A stretch of DNA of 64,000 bases from Lepidodermella squamata. Taxonomy: Eukaryota > Gastrotricha. The stretch is taken from NCBI GenBank assembly GCA_047495785.1, contig JBLDXI010000056.1, forward strand, positions 1 through 64,000, in the 5' to 3' direction. The position numbers were made by a program, and so were the translations under genes. Below, one piece after another: positions 36,701-47,284 of this stretch (within the stretch, counting starts at the first letter, position 1; each line of letters opens with the position of its first letter). The notes under the pieces are model-generated. The model saw only the letters and a list, made by a program, of their open reading frames with translations. It did not search any database and was not told where the DNA came from.

Positions 36701-39700
36701 CAAACGATGAGTTTCATCCCTACTAGTTCGTTGCCAACATTTTCAAATGTATGAGACTGGTCATAACGGCGCCAGTTTCATGAAATACAAAGACAAACGA
36801 ATTGTTCACATGCTGAAAACGTGCCACTTGCCAAAGTTGTAGGCAACAGGCAAGAAAAGCTGCGACAGATCAGATCAAAATAATTCCATCATTTGCCTAC
36901 AACCAACTGCGGGATTGATAACTCATCCGATCAAGTCTCATTCTAAAGTGAAAACAGGGCGCGAGAAATCGTGTACACACCGAACAATGTTGACGTTTAC
37001 GCTGAACTTCTGGAAACTATTAAGGAGGCTGACAAAAGTTGGTACGAGGCTCTTCTGGCATTACAAGAAAGGTGGCGACCAGACTTCACGGAGAAAGCTT
37101 CATCCCAAAGAACTGGCACTCAGTCGGAATCGAAATTTCGAGAAATGAGCAAGGCTGCGAAAACAAAAGCTCAGCGTTATTTGCCCACTGGTCTGGAAGT
37201 CTTGCCCACGGTGATCCTCAGCGATGCTTCTCAATCAATCAATGGTGCTTCCAGCTAGCCTCCATCTCGCGGGAGGTTTGTTATTCACACGATGCATTGA
37301 TGATCCCTACCTCAGGGCTGCATTTTCACCTTGATTCTATTATGCATCAGCCATGTTGTGAAAGCTATTTCTATCTGGTTCGGTAATTCGCTTTCCACAA
37401 ATGCTTTGGAATAGCAAAAGTAAGTCAATCCATCTACTTTCTGATTATTCGACCTCGGAAGTGAACGAACTCTCAAACACTTTTTCTACCAAGCTGAAAC
37501 AAATTTCGCCCTGACACAAATTTTAGACACGACTGCGTTCTTGTCCGGCTCATTTTTGCTGACGATGGAGAGATTAAAATGCTCTGCAAAGACCTATGTC
37601 CGCACCCTCAACATCACCTGCTATTTGCGCCAGCACACTGCCTCTCTGTTCAGCGGCATCGACCAAAGCCGACCAAACTTACATATACCGCCCGTTTCGA
37701 TCCTAGCCTGTTGCCGCCTATCACGTGATCGGACGCCTAACTTGCGTACCTGCCTCTGTCCATTTTACTGCATTGCTTCGTCATCGTTAGAACCCGGTCA
37801 CGCCGTAAAAATGCGAGACGTTGGGCATATCGCATTATGCGCTGACTCTCTTCCATTATGTCTGACGAAATTACTTAATTCGATTTAAAATCAATTTTTT
37901 ATGAATCTAAAAATCACTCGTAATTTTGAGCTACAAGTAGCCAATTTATCTCCAATATATCTGGTAAAATTCTCATACAGGTCGGGTCCCAGTTAGAGGT
38001 GGCTCGATTAGACAATGAATGAAAAATCAAAATATCGGAAAAATGTGGCGCTCGACCTCTCGTGTAAATTACTTTTCACGAACTCCAAGCCTTAAGTTTG
38101 AAATCGATCTGAATGCTCGATATTCGTTCGATTTACAGCTAATCATGAATAATAATAATATTAAATTTGCTGCTATTTTCTCAACGTTAATAGATTTTTC
38201 GATTTTAAATTTATAAAATCGGTTTTACAAAGAATAGGGGTCTTCCTATTACCGGACGAACCAAATTTACAGTGAACGGAACCAAATTTGCAGTATCGGA
38301 ACCAAATTTGCTGTTAGTGGAACCAAATTTTAGAATTTTCTAGTGGCCTGAAATCGTTTGTCGGCTATTTATTGCATGTCAAAACTGGCTCTAATAATTA
38401 TAGAAAATTCACCAGTGAATTTAGCGCAACATTCTCTATAACACGCACTGTTCACTTCAGAATTCATGCTTAGCCTAAAATTCTTAGAAATATTCAAAAA
38501 ATGACTCTTGGCATATTTCGAGTTTGGTTCCGCAAAAAGCAAATTTGGTTCCGCTACAGCATATTTGGTTCCGACACAGCAAATTTGGTTCTGCTCACTG
38601 TAAATTTGGTTCCGCTAAAAGATATTCCCAAAGAATAGGATTAGACTTAAAAACCAACCTCTCGCCGCTGCACGACGTCGCGTTTGTCGATGACCTTGAC
38701 AGCGTACAGTTTCCGCTCGAGCAAATGCTCGGCCTGCAGAACCTTCGCGAACGATCCCTTGCCGACCATTTTGATGAACCGGAAATCGCTCGGCGTCGCC
38801 TTTTTACGCTCGTACGCGCCCAAGTTGATCAGCTCGGGCTCTTCGTCGTCGAGCATACCGTCCGCTGATGACACATTCGAAGTGTCCAGATCAGTCTCAA
38901 CCTGAAGAGAAATTCAAAAAATTATAAAAAAATTCGATTTCAATCAACGGCCATCAGGAGCATCGCCGGAAAATTTTCAAATGAGAAACAAAAGATCGAA
39001 TTTTCCAGGATTTTATCACATAAAAGTAAAAAATGGAAAAACGTCGAAGAATTTTCCCGTTTGGTTCGACATGCATAAATTTTTTCATCGAAAAATTAAA
39101 ATTTAAAAATGTCTCCCCAGTCGAATAGAGAATAGAAATCTGATTTCGATAATAAGGAAAGTTCCCTAAAAACTAAAGATTACAGATAACAATGTAACCT
39201 AATCAAATTTGACCCATTTCATAAAAATTAATAAGCTACAAATTAGGAAAAATTAAGCATTTTTTTCCAAAATATTATTTCATACCTTGAGGAATGATCG
39301 GACGCTGTCGAGTGCAACCAAGCGTGAATCGGCCATGAGCGCGTTCAGAAATTCGTTGAGGGTAGCTCGGCGTTGCGCAATCAACTGCGCCTCGCCGCGC
39401 GGCAACAGCGTACTCAGCCGGGAAGGAAATTTATTCGATACGGCCTTGTTGATTTTTTTCACTTCTTCACAAATTTTGGCGAATTCTGAAAACCGCCGAT
39501 CGACCTGCCAGGATTCACCTGTGCTGGTTGTCACGCTAACGACATACACCTGTATAAAAAACAGAGCAAAATTAATTAAAAATTTGAATAATTTAAAAAA
39601 TGAAGATCTAAAACTTAAAAAATAGCAGTTAATCTGGAAAAATAATTTTAGAATTTTTAGAAATTATAGAAATTATACCTACAATTTTTCCAATAATTTA

Positions 39701-40019
39701 AAAAAATCAAACCTGTGCTGAATTTTAGAATTTGTATTTCAATTTTTTTCATTTTTATCCTCCTTTGTTGTTAGAAAAAACTTACAATGTAAGGCCGGCC
39801 GTTGTCGTCGCACTTTTTCGTGTCGCAAATTTGCGCCGTCATGCCGGCTAAACTTTTCGCAGGCGACGCGGCGCCCGGGCTCGATTTGGCCGGCGATGAT
39901 TTGCCGGACGAAACCTGTGGCGATTTGGGCGACGACGCCAAATCGCCGTTGGACGCCGCCTTGATGCCCGGCACGGTCGCATCGGCCGACGTCCGCGGCG
40001 GCGTGCTGCTCGACGCCAT
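33752..40019 (-). CDS. sgk: Serum/glucocorticoid-regulated kinase with PX domain (SGK family)
   Basis: Seven exons (39786-40019, 39286-39549, 38659-38901, 36277-36531, 34904-35266, 34355-34489, 33752-33892), all phase 0, give 544 residues. An 80-residue Ser/Pro/Ala/Lys-rich head is followed by a PX phosphoinositide-binding domain ([24 protein letters not shown]), which in SGK3-type kinases directs endosome binding. The kinase domain has [22 protein letters not shown] split by an intron, DFGLC, the activation-loop [12 protein letters not shown] and the AGC C-tail with FKGFTF as the hydrophobic motif. PDK1 and TORC2 phosphorylate the T-loop and hydrophobic-motif sites in this family. The stretch between DFG and TFCGTPE is about four residues shorter than usual. 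Exons are strikingly GC-rich in an AT-rich setting. All key catalytic residues are present. Confidence 0.95.
36959..37258 (+). CDS. Unrecognised plus-strand ORF/exon nested in an SGK intron
   Basis: An open frame of about 100 codons after an AAAACAG acceptor-like site ends in TAG at 37258. The peptide includes [20 protein letters not shown] followed by a Lys/Ser/Gln-rich tail. The first part is amphipathic and helical, loosely like one half of a death-fold (CARD-type) domain, but I cannot assign it. It lacks an ATG near the start, lies inside the 2.1-kb SGK intron on the opposite strand, and has no proven partner exon. It could be a nested gene exon, a decayed gene or chance. Confidence 0.3.
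   Translation, partial: AREIVYTPNNVDVYAELLETIKEADKSWYEALLALQERWRPDFTEKASSQRTGTQSESKFREMSKAAKTKAQRYLPTGLEVLPTVILSDASQSINGASS
38228..38639. mobile_element. MITE with subterminal tandem repeats in the SGK intron
   Basis: The 11-bp sequence CAAAGAATAGG occurs at 38228-38238 and 38629-38639. Between them, the left side carries four spaced copies of GGAACCAAATTTGC-type motif and the right side carries five copies of its complement (GCAAATTTGGTTCC), making a terminal inverted repeat of tandem motifs. The outermost bases are GGGG on the left and TTCCC on the right. If the element starts at GG, the target duplication is 9 bp, as in Mutator-like elements. The core lacks coding capacity. Confidence 0.75.
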
Positions 40020-42160
40020 TCTTCTTAAAAAATTAACGAGAACAATCTTGGCGGCGGAAAATTCAACAAATTTAATAAAATCCCGAGGAAAATTGCTGTG
40101 GTAGAAAAAAGAAAACAAAAAGTCCAGCTTAATTAATGTTGTAATAAACCGAAATTGGAATTGGAATGACAATACACCCGTCTCTTCTAGCCGGAGAAGA
40201 TAAGACACGGGAGAGATAAGAATTTAGTCTAAAAAAGGCGGATGATGATAACGAAAAAATAATGTGACCTTTTCTCAATCAAAGAGTACTCGGCTACGAT
40301 GGCCTGACTTTGTATTAATCAGTAAGATAAGGCTATTAAAAAACCAGAAGAACAGTCATGTTATACTACTACCGTCGAAAATCATGAGGCCGATTTTATT
40401 ACAAGCAAGTAGGTCACGTCGTCTGGGTTTTATTGCTTTTAGCCATTATGACTTGGGCGGCGAAGTAATGAATGGAACGAGAGATGAGCAATAAAACTGG
40501 TGTGGATAAATGTGTGAATCACAATCGATTAGATGGAAAAAAATTGAAGGAGTAAACAGCACGCGATGTGAAAATTTCTTTAGATTGTACTGAAATCGCG
40601 TTTCCATTCGAAAATAATTCAAGCCTGAATTCAACTATAATTTTGACGTGTGGTGATGATGTTCAAATTTAGCATTTCAATGACGCGTGCTGCTAAGCCA
40701 TCTGTGACATTTTTATTTCTGAACTCATGGAATGACGGATGAGACTTCCGTCTTGCTCGAATCACAACGATCTCGATGATGAACCCCAACTCACGTGAAC
40801 GCTGTTGACAAGCGAAATGCGAATCACAGAGATTGTCGCATAACATTATCTCGAGCTTTCGAATGGCGTAGGACCAACGGCAGTTGGAGCAATGCTGTAA
40901 ACTACAGTTTACATGCCGCCTTCTGGATAATCGCTGCAATAAAATATCCATTTTCAACGATTCGCGGGAACAATCTACCGGGGAACGGTATACAATTTTG
41001 ACAACACAAAGGTACAACGTTGTAAAAGTTCTAGCAAATTAATTCAGATGAATTCTTTGCAAAGTTTTACACCCTTGTCCTGGGCATAATTGTTGTAATT
41101 TTTCCCCGGACTGATACGAAGAATGAATTTCTTGTCTGAAAGACATTTTTGCCACATTTTTCTGGTAATAAAATATATTTTCTGGCGGAAAAATGTCTTT
41201 CTGCTAAAAAATATTTCCGAAGAAAAAAATATTTTTCTCGGAAAATGATAATTTTTCTGAAGAAGAAAATATGGTCCACTGATTCAGACCTGAGAAAAAA
41301 GGCTCGAAAGAAAGGTACCTACAATTTTGGCAAGCTAGTACAACTTTAACAACTCTATGGTAATGCTCCTTTTTCATCTTGATCATCTATTAGAGTCAGC
41401 AATGACTCATCGCGTGTGTGGTGAACATATTATTTTATTTTGGAATTTTTTGTGTTAAAACGCAAGGTATTGCTTTGTAACTTCACCAAAAATGAACAAA
41501 CGATGCTAGAATTTGGATAAAAATTGAGAAGTCTTTCAACGCAGATTTTGGAGTTGTCAACAAGTAGCTGCTGTAAAAACTTTGCCGACGATGAGTTGTC
41601 AAAATTGCACCTCCTGAATCCCTACGTTGCCGGTAATTTTCCTGAAACTGCGAGCATATTAAGGCATTCCACGGCAGATGTTTGCTCAAAAATAAACTAC
41701 TTGCGCACGAGAGGAGCACTCAAGGCGAATTCACCCTTCAAAGTTTAATTTCCAGAGCTATTTCTTAGGTCTCCCTTGTCAAAATTGAAGCATTGAAGCG
41801 ACAATTCCAGTTCAATTTTTTTCAAAGCGGTAGCCTTTCCCTTTGTACCGGGGTGTTGTGTACATATTTGTTTGCTAAATTTGTCAAATCTTCAAGCGAT
41901 GATCTATCGTTGCCTTATCGTTGGTATATCCTATATCTTATGTAGGCTTCTTTTGTGTAAATAAGCCGTTGACTATGGTTTCTACAATTCTGTTGATGAT
42001 CGCATACTTGACGTGTTACCGCCCGCCTCCGTCAGTGAGGTATCATTCATTGGGTGCATCGATATTTTTTAGCAGGGTTTGAACAGCTGACGAAAAACGG
42101 CGCTAAGGCTCCGCTGAATAAGTTACACTACCATTCTTTCGCTTTGAATTTTCATCAAAC
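40020..42160. other. Intergenic between SGK and the secreted peptide cluster
   Basis: Contains the SGK promoter and 5' untranslated region on the minus strand. An AT-rich tract at about 41150-41280 has many AAATATTTT and GGAAAAAT inverted motifs. No gene is supported. Confidence 0.5.
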
Positions 42161-42422
42161 ATGAATAAGATCTTCCTTCTCACTCTTGTAGTGGTAAGTT
42201 TCACGGTTTATTTAGTTATCTTGCTAAGTATGATGCCATTTTATTAAAAAGGCATTCGCCACTGCGCTGGCTGTATCAGCGGAGAAGAACAACGTCGAGG
42301 AATCCCGGGGAGACTTTGCGGTCGAGGCTGAATTCGAAGAAGAAGTAGCTCGCGGTGGTCAGAAAGCTCATCCAGCTCGTTGCGAGGCTAACTTCGCAGA
42401 AGAGGTAGCTGCTGAAAAATAG
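42161..42422 (+). CDS. Small secreted peptide precursor, family member 1 (no repeats)
   Basis: Exons 42161-42193 and 42252-42422 give 67 residues. Exon 1 encodes only the first 11 residues (MNKIFLLTLVV); exon 2 completes a signal peptide (AFATALAVSA) and continues into an acidic segment with FEEEVAR and a second NFAEEVAA. This gene structure matches the members at 45649 and 52093, but the basic repeat block is absent and the mature region stays acidic. AATAAA at 42588-42593 is a likely polyadenylation signal. I do not recognise the family. It may be an ancestral or degenerate member. Confidence 0.7.
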
Positions 42423-44340
42423 CAGGCCAACCCCGATGCTAAAAGCAAAACCTGAGTGATATGGCTGGGAAACACTGGCTAAGCCAAATTTTGGAGCCAT
42501 CCGACCTTGTAATCAACTTCGGGTTTATAGTGGATTTACTGCCGTGTGGTCGTAAATTACCTTTACCCTTTACGTTGTATTTAATGGAATAAAAATTTAC
42601 ATATGATATAATTATATAATGTCAATATATGAGCCAAGGCGAAGTACACTTGAAAAAGCTCCGAATTGTTTAAATTCTAATTTTGAACTATTTTCTACAG
42701 TCCTAACAAGGACAGCTTCAACAGCTACAATGTCAGCCCCCATCTCAGAACAGCCCCACGACCACAATACTGCCGAGAATACCAAATAGCACAACAGGCT
42801 GCGCTATTCCATATGCAACCAGCTACCGTGAATTCGAATATCATTAGCATTCAACATGAAAACACGATTTCTTTCAAACCCCGGGACCGATGAAACTTCG
42901 CGCGATATTTAAGCCATTCTGAGATATTTTGTCGAACGGCTGCTAGCGAAAGACTCGGGATGTCCTGAACAACTCTGTACTCATCATAAAATGTTGTGAA
43001 CAATTTGCTTAGCTACTATTTCTTTTTGCAGCGGTCTTTTTATGAGAACTAAAGAACACGGTTGTTCAACGACAGTGTGCGAAGTACCTCAAGAGGTCCA
43101 GGCAAGAAAACTCCAAAAACTACAGGGGGACCCTCTGGTCAGTAAATTCTGGGCTGAAACACCCAAGGGTACCCCCTCCTACTTCATCCACTGTTCAACG
43201 ATCTACATCGCTTACTGAACTGCAAAACTCGGATTTTTGAGGTGAGGAAGAATTTAAACGAAGATCTTTCATTTTTTCAGAATCTGACCAAGTCGCGAAA
43301 TTTTGCGAATACATGAACCGTATAGCCGTAGAGCACTGAGCAACTGAGCACTCTACTGCTCCGGCTGAGTGGCAGCAATACCCTCGGTCGCCGATCCTTC
43401 TCGTCGAAACTAATCACCTCGGTCAGCAATAGCCGAGCGAAGCCTCATGACACTCGCCTAGGTCGGTATGGTGCCAATGGAGCTTGCAGTGTCGCACGGT
43501 GCAAACGCTCTATGGTGCAAAAGATGGACGCCGACACGGACAGCAATACCCGTTGATCTGCGACATCGCACCCTCTGGTTCACACCCTATACGGCGCAGC
43601 AAGCCGACATCCTCTGCCTTCGGCCAACAATAGCCACTAGAATAACACTTGAGTGTCTGTGATAAGTATGCCTCACTATGTGCTACAATCATGCATATGA
43701 TAATTGCACGCCGATAAAGTTTTTATATTGTTTATTCATCATCGCTCGTCGTAAATATGTCTTGCAGGTAGTGCTCATTCCTTCAAATGATATTATGATG
43801 AATAAACAGGAAGCGGATACCATTTTCTAATATATAATTGAAGTACAGTGAGAGGATTTCGAGATTCACGGTAAATAAGATATTCCAAAAAACTCGCAGC
43901 GCCAATTTACCACGACAACAATGCGAGATTTATTTACCGTCCATCCTCGCGTCAACCTTTTCGGATATCTTGTACCATTGGCAGCGTGACAGGATCAGCC
44001 TGAGACCTAAGAAATAGCTGGAGAATATGCTAGATTCTCCAGATCTATGCTAACAAATATAGGCTAGAGACTTTTCATATACTGGCAGCAAACTTGAATC
44101 AAACCAGCTGGTTCTCAAGCAAACAAACGAAATGCGTGGAGGCACACACAAATTATGGGTATGAGCGCGTAATTTTATGCCACGAATGTCATTACTATAT
44201 CGCGGGTTGCGCGCCACAACACTGTGCCGGAAATAGAAACATATTGCGTAATGCTTTGATGTGCAGGGCAAAAAGGCTGAACACATTAGTTTTTCATAGT
44301 GACGTCAAATTCGCGTCTCATGATAAAATCCAACAATAGA

Positions 44341-44365
44341 GCAGCCTGCAGATCTTGCAGGCTGC
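44341..44365. repeat. Perfect 10-bp hairpin
   Basis: GCAGCCTGCA, five bases, then TGCAGGCTGC: a perfect 10-bp stem with a GATCT loop. No function can be assigned. Confidence 0.8.
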
Positions 44366-44990
44366 ATTTTGGTACTCTAGCATGATTAGGTAAATGAGGA
44401 CAGTAGGCGAAAAATTAAGAGTCGGTTTTGCCGCAAGTTTTGATTTTCAGCTACGTATGTTCCAGCGATCAGGCACTCGACTGCGACTTGTGAATGTGGT
44501 GAATGGTGAATCACTCAATTTTTACGTTTTCGAACCGACTTTATCCCCAAACTCATGACTATTATTGGCTATATCATTTTTTCATTTTTTCGCATCTTCA
44601 ACAAAAACGGAAATTGGCACCAGAGGCCTTATCTCGAGAAGCTTGTGCTCTAGTGAATATTAATAGCACAACCATGAAGCCATGATCATCCAACCATGAA
44701 GGCAAAGAGGCTTTAATTGAAATCTTGGAGTTACTTGGTGCGAACCTTCCAAGATTTTATAATTCCCGTATTTTCTATGTGATCTCGCAGTAATCATTTC
44801 TAGTCATGATAGAGGATGCATTGTTGTCGGCCACAACTTCAGCTCCGGATGACGTTTGATTCCTGGGCCTTTTAAATAATCGAATGTGATAATTGTCATT
44901 TACCGTATGAATTTATGACTGAAAATATGTGCGATTAAATGCAATTTCTTTAATATAGCCAAAACGCAATTGTTTGGAAATCCTTCACAC

Positions 44991-45128
44991 TAAGCAAAAA
45001 GCAAAATAACGGTTGCTAACGCGTTAACGTCGACCTTAACGGGTTATCAAGCGTTAAATTGATTGTCTCGAACGCTTACTAACAAGTTTGAGTGAACTTC
45101 AACGCGTTAACAGCCGTTATTTTGCTTA
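44991..45128. mobile_element. 134-bp TA-flanked inverted-repeat MITE
   Basis: 44993-45126 begins AGCAAAAAGCAAAATAACGG and ends CCGTTATTTTGCT. The arms continue inwards through an AACGCGTTAACG palindrome on both sides. TA flanks each end (44991-44992 and 45127-45128), fitting a Tc1/mariner-type target duplication. Confidence 0.75.
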
Positions 45129-45509
45129 GAGTTTTGAAGAGTTTCGAATCTAGAGTTTTGCTTTGATTTCCGAAGAATTGCGTTTTGACATTTTTTTGTT
45201 TTTTTGGTAAATTCCCTGTTAATCATAGTTAGGGCCAGATTTGCAGTGGCAAATCATTATAGTATCAGCAGCATTACTGAATTTCTTATATGCGTTTCGA
45301 CAATTGTCAAGAAGACACTATTTATAAATGAGCCCACTAATGATACTTTTTTTGTGAGAAGTGCCGGCTTCTTGTGCAAATAAGCCACCAGTTATGTTTA
45401 CACTATATCAGCAATTCAGATGTTCATCTGCAAGCCAGAATAGCATTCGGGTGTCGCCTCGCCTCCTCCTTTGAGTTATCATTCACTAAGTAAATCGACA
45501 TTACCGAGA

Positions 45510-45587
45510 CACGTGAATGCACCTCTTTATACACGTGAATCGGAGTTTAAGCAGCTGGCTAAGATCGGCCAAGAGATCCCTATAAAT
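45510..45587 (+). promoter_or_regulatory. Promoter of peptide gene 2: paired CACGTG E-boxes and TATA box
   Basis: CACGTG occurs at 45510-45515 and again at 45532-45537, 22 bp apart, and TATAAAT at 45581-45587, about 65 bp before the ATG at 45649. A CAGCTGGCTAAGATCGGCC block lies between. The gene at 52093 has the same arrangement with identical 22-bp spacing, so the module is conserved although the flanks differ. The binding factor (a bHLH type is usual for CACGTG) is inferred. Confidence 0.65.
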
Positions 45588-45648
45588 TCACACGGATGCG
45601 CTGCAAATTTTTCATTCTGCTTTTTTCGTTTGGAATTTTCGTTTCAAC

Positions 45649-46203
45649 ATGAACAAGATCATCCTTCTTACTCTTATCGTTGTGAGTTTAACGCCTCCAT
45701 GAGATCTTTTGCCTTGATATAATTTTATTTAACAGGCTTTCGCCGCTGTGTTGGCTGTATCAGCAGAAGAAAACAACGGCTTTATGGCTCGCGAGGCTGA
45801 CTACGAAGAAGAGATAGCTCGTGAGGAAAAGAAGAAAAAGCCCACAGGTCCTAATGCGAAGGACAGCGTCAAGGGCCTAAAGCTCGGCCAAGCGGACAAC
45901 AAAAACAAGGGTAAAAGCCCTAACAAGAATGGTCCTAACAGGCAGAGCTCCTTGAGCCCGTGGGCTGGCTCAACAGCCAACAAGAATGTGAAATCTGGTC
46001 CTAACAGGCAAACCTCCCTGAACCCTAAAGCTGGCTCAGCAGCCAACAAGAATGCGAAATCTGGTCCTAACAGGCAAACCTCTCTGAACCCCAAAGCTGG
46101 TTCAGCAGGCAACAAGAACAAAAGCAACAAAACCGGCAAGAATGCGAACAAGAACCACCCCGGTCCAGTCGCACGGCATTCTTTGAGCGCAAAGTCTTTC
46201 TAA
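45649..46203 (+). CDS. Secreted cationic repeat peptide precursor, member 2
   Basis: Exons 45649-45681 and 45736-46203 give 166 residues. A signal peptide (MNKIILLTLIV then AFAAVLAVSA) is followed by an acidic stretch (YEEEIAREE), a Lys-rich linker, then about three copies of a 22-residue repeat with core SGPNRQTSLNPKAGSA and ANKNA, and the tail HPGPVARHSLSAKSF. The repeats contain Lys and Arg but no acidic residue, so the mature part is strongly basic. Signal, acidic propiece and basic tandem repeats resemble the plan of multi-copy antimicrobial or bioactive peptide precursors, but no known family is recognised and no dibasic cleavage pattern is consistent. AATAAA is at 46354-46359. Two further near-copies lie downstream. 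Confidence 0.85.
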
Positions 46204-47284
46204 AAGGCTTGTGGAGCCGAAGTGGCTGTGAAGCTATTTATTGTGGAGCCATTCAACATTCAACCCATAGTCAGCTGCGGGATCTGGTCTGGTTTTTTTC
46301 TTGAGGTCGTAGTTAGGCACATGTCACTCTTGAGCTTGGTGTTGGGTTATTAGAATAAATAAAAAATTGCATTTCACTCATCCGGCTTAAGTTTGGGGAT
46401 CCTGACTTCCAGTTATGGATCAAACATGGCGTTGAGAATGAAATCTTCAGTGACGATAATTGCTATTGGGAAATAAATTTGGAAAAAATCCAGGTATAGT
46501 AAGCTAGATTTTTGGCTAGATTTATTCAAAATGCTCTTGCTAATAATTTCTTCCCTGTACTCGGTACTTGGTGGTTAGTGATATTCAGGTATGATTGCAT
46601 TGTTTCACAATCGAAGCATTAAAAAAGAAAAAAGAATAGCCGATCTCAGCCAAATAGCTGAAATCTGAAAATAGCTAAGTTGGATGAGTGTGGGAAATAG
46701 ATTATTAGCAAGTTCAGCATTTTGCGGAGCTACGATGAGCTTACGATGAGCTGATTAGTCACATTTCTCTTACTGAAAGTTGAAAGGAAGCCCCCAATTA
46801 TCCTCCCAACTGGTGGATCATAATCATCTCTGCTTTTATACGGCCTCCTGTCAGTTTGCACTTCTAGACATCAATTCATCCTTATCAAATATAGGTTTCA
46901 TAAACGTTACAACTCCATCAGACTGCAATTGTAGATTACTGTCTCTTACCAGCCAACGCACAAGCTATGGCATAATTTGGAGGTCCAGTTCTATCGTTAC
47001 TATGTATTCGTTTGATTTGATGCAACCTGCTCTGGTAAATTCGAAATATGTAATCAGAATAATATCACTTGCGTTCGTCATTTTAATTTTCAAATGCGGC
47101 TAATTACAAGCCCGAAGCGCCTTCATGGCTCGCCCTTTCAATTTCGGATGTTCTATTGAATATATTTAAAAAGCAAACGCAATCATGATAACATTTTTCA
47201 TGACGCAAATTGGCGAGCTGTTCAAAACGTTCAAGACTTCACATATTTTATTTAGGCTGATTTGAAGTTTTTGCCAGATTCCAT
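46204..47284. other. Spacer after peptide gene 2 (first copy of the segmental duplication begins)
   Basis: Holds the 3' end of peptide gene 2. From about 46430 the sequence is shared with 54311 onwards at an offset of 7881 bp. A plus-strand open frame at 46780-47103 is listed separately. Confidence 0.6.
46780..47103 (+). CDS. Unrecognised ORF with hydrophobic C-terminus, first copy
   Basis: An open frame of 107 codons without an ATG start carries several cysteines (HLCFY, SCQFA, CNC), an NVT glycosylation site and a hydrophobic C-terminal run (IRIISLAFVILIF). This would suit the last exon of a secreted, membrane- or lipid-anchored protein. The same frame is intact in the duplicate at 54661-54984 with only a couple of base differences, but that duplication is recent and says little about selection. 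No upstream exon could be identified. Confidence 0.3.
   Translation: MKGSPQLSSQLVDHNHLCFYTASCQFALLDINSSLSNIGFINVTTPSDCNCRLLSLTSQRTSYGIIWRSSSIVTMYSFDLMQPALVNSKYVIRIISLAFVILIFKCG

Larger units (their letters stand above)
42423..45648. other. Spacer between peptide genes 1 and 2, diverged copy of the cluster's duplicated unit
   Basis: Segments at about 43880-44130, 44150-44310 and 45280-45480 are recognisable but diverged versions of 49265-49480, 50545-50700 and 51645-51900 in the later spacer. The unit was thus duplicated at least twice over time. Also contained are a hairpin at 44341-44365, a TA-flanked MITE at 44993-45126 and the peptide gene 2 promoter. No other gene is supported. Confidence 0.6.

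Noticed and set aside
37541-37888. 115-codon plus-strand frame in an SGK intron
   Set aside because: Composition is unlike a protein domain, and another frame over the same bases looks at least as plausible; kept only as a note in the nested-gene finding.
45801-46151. Antisense frame of 116 codons over peptide gene 2 (and 52248-52646 over gene 3)
   Set aside because: It is the mirror of the 66-bp repeats; sense strand has the signal peptide, splice sites, promoter and polyadenylation signal.
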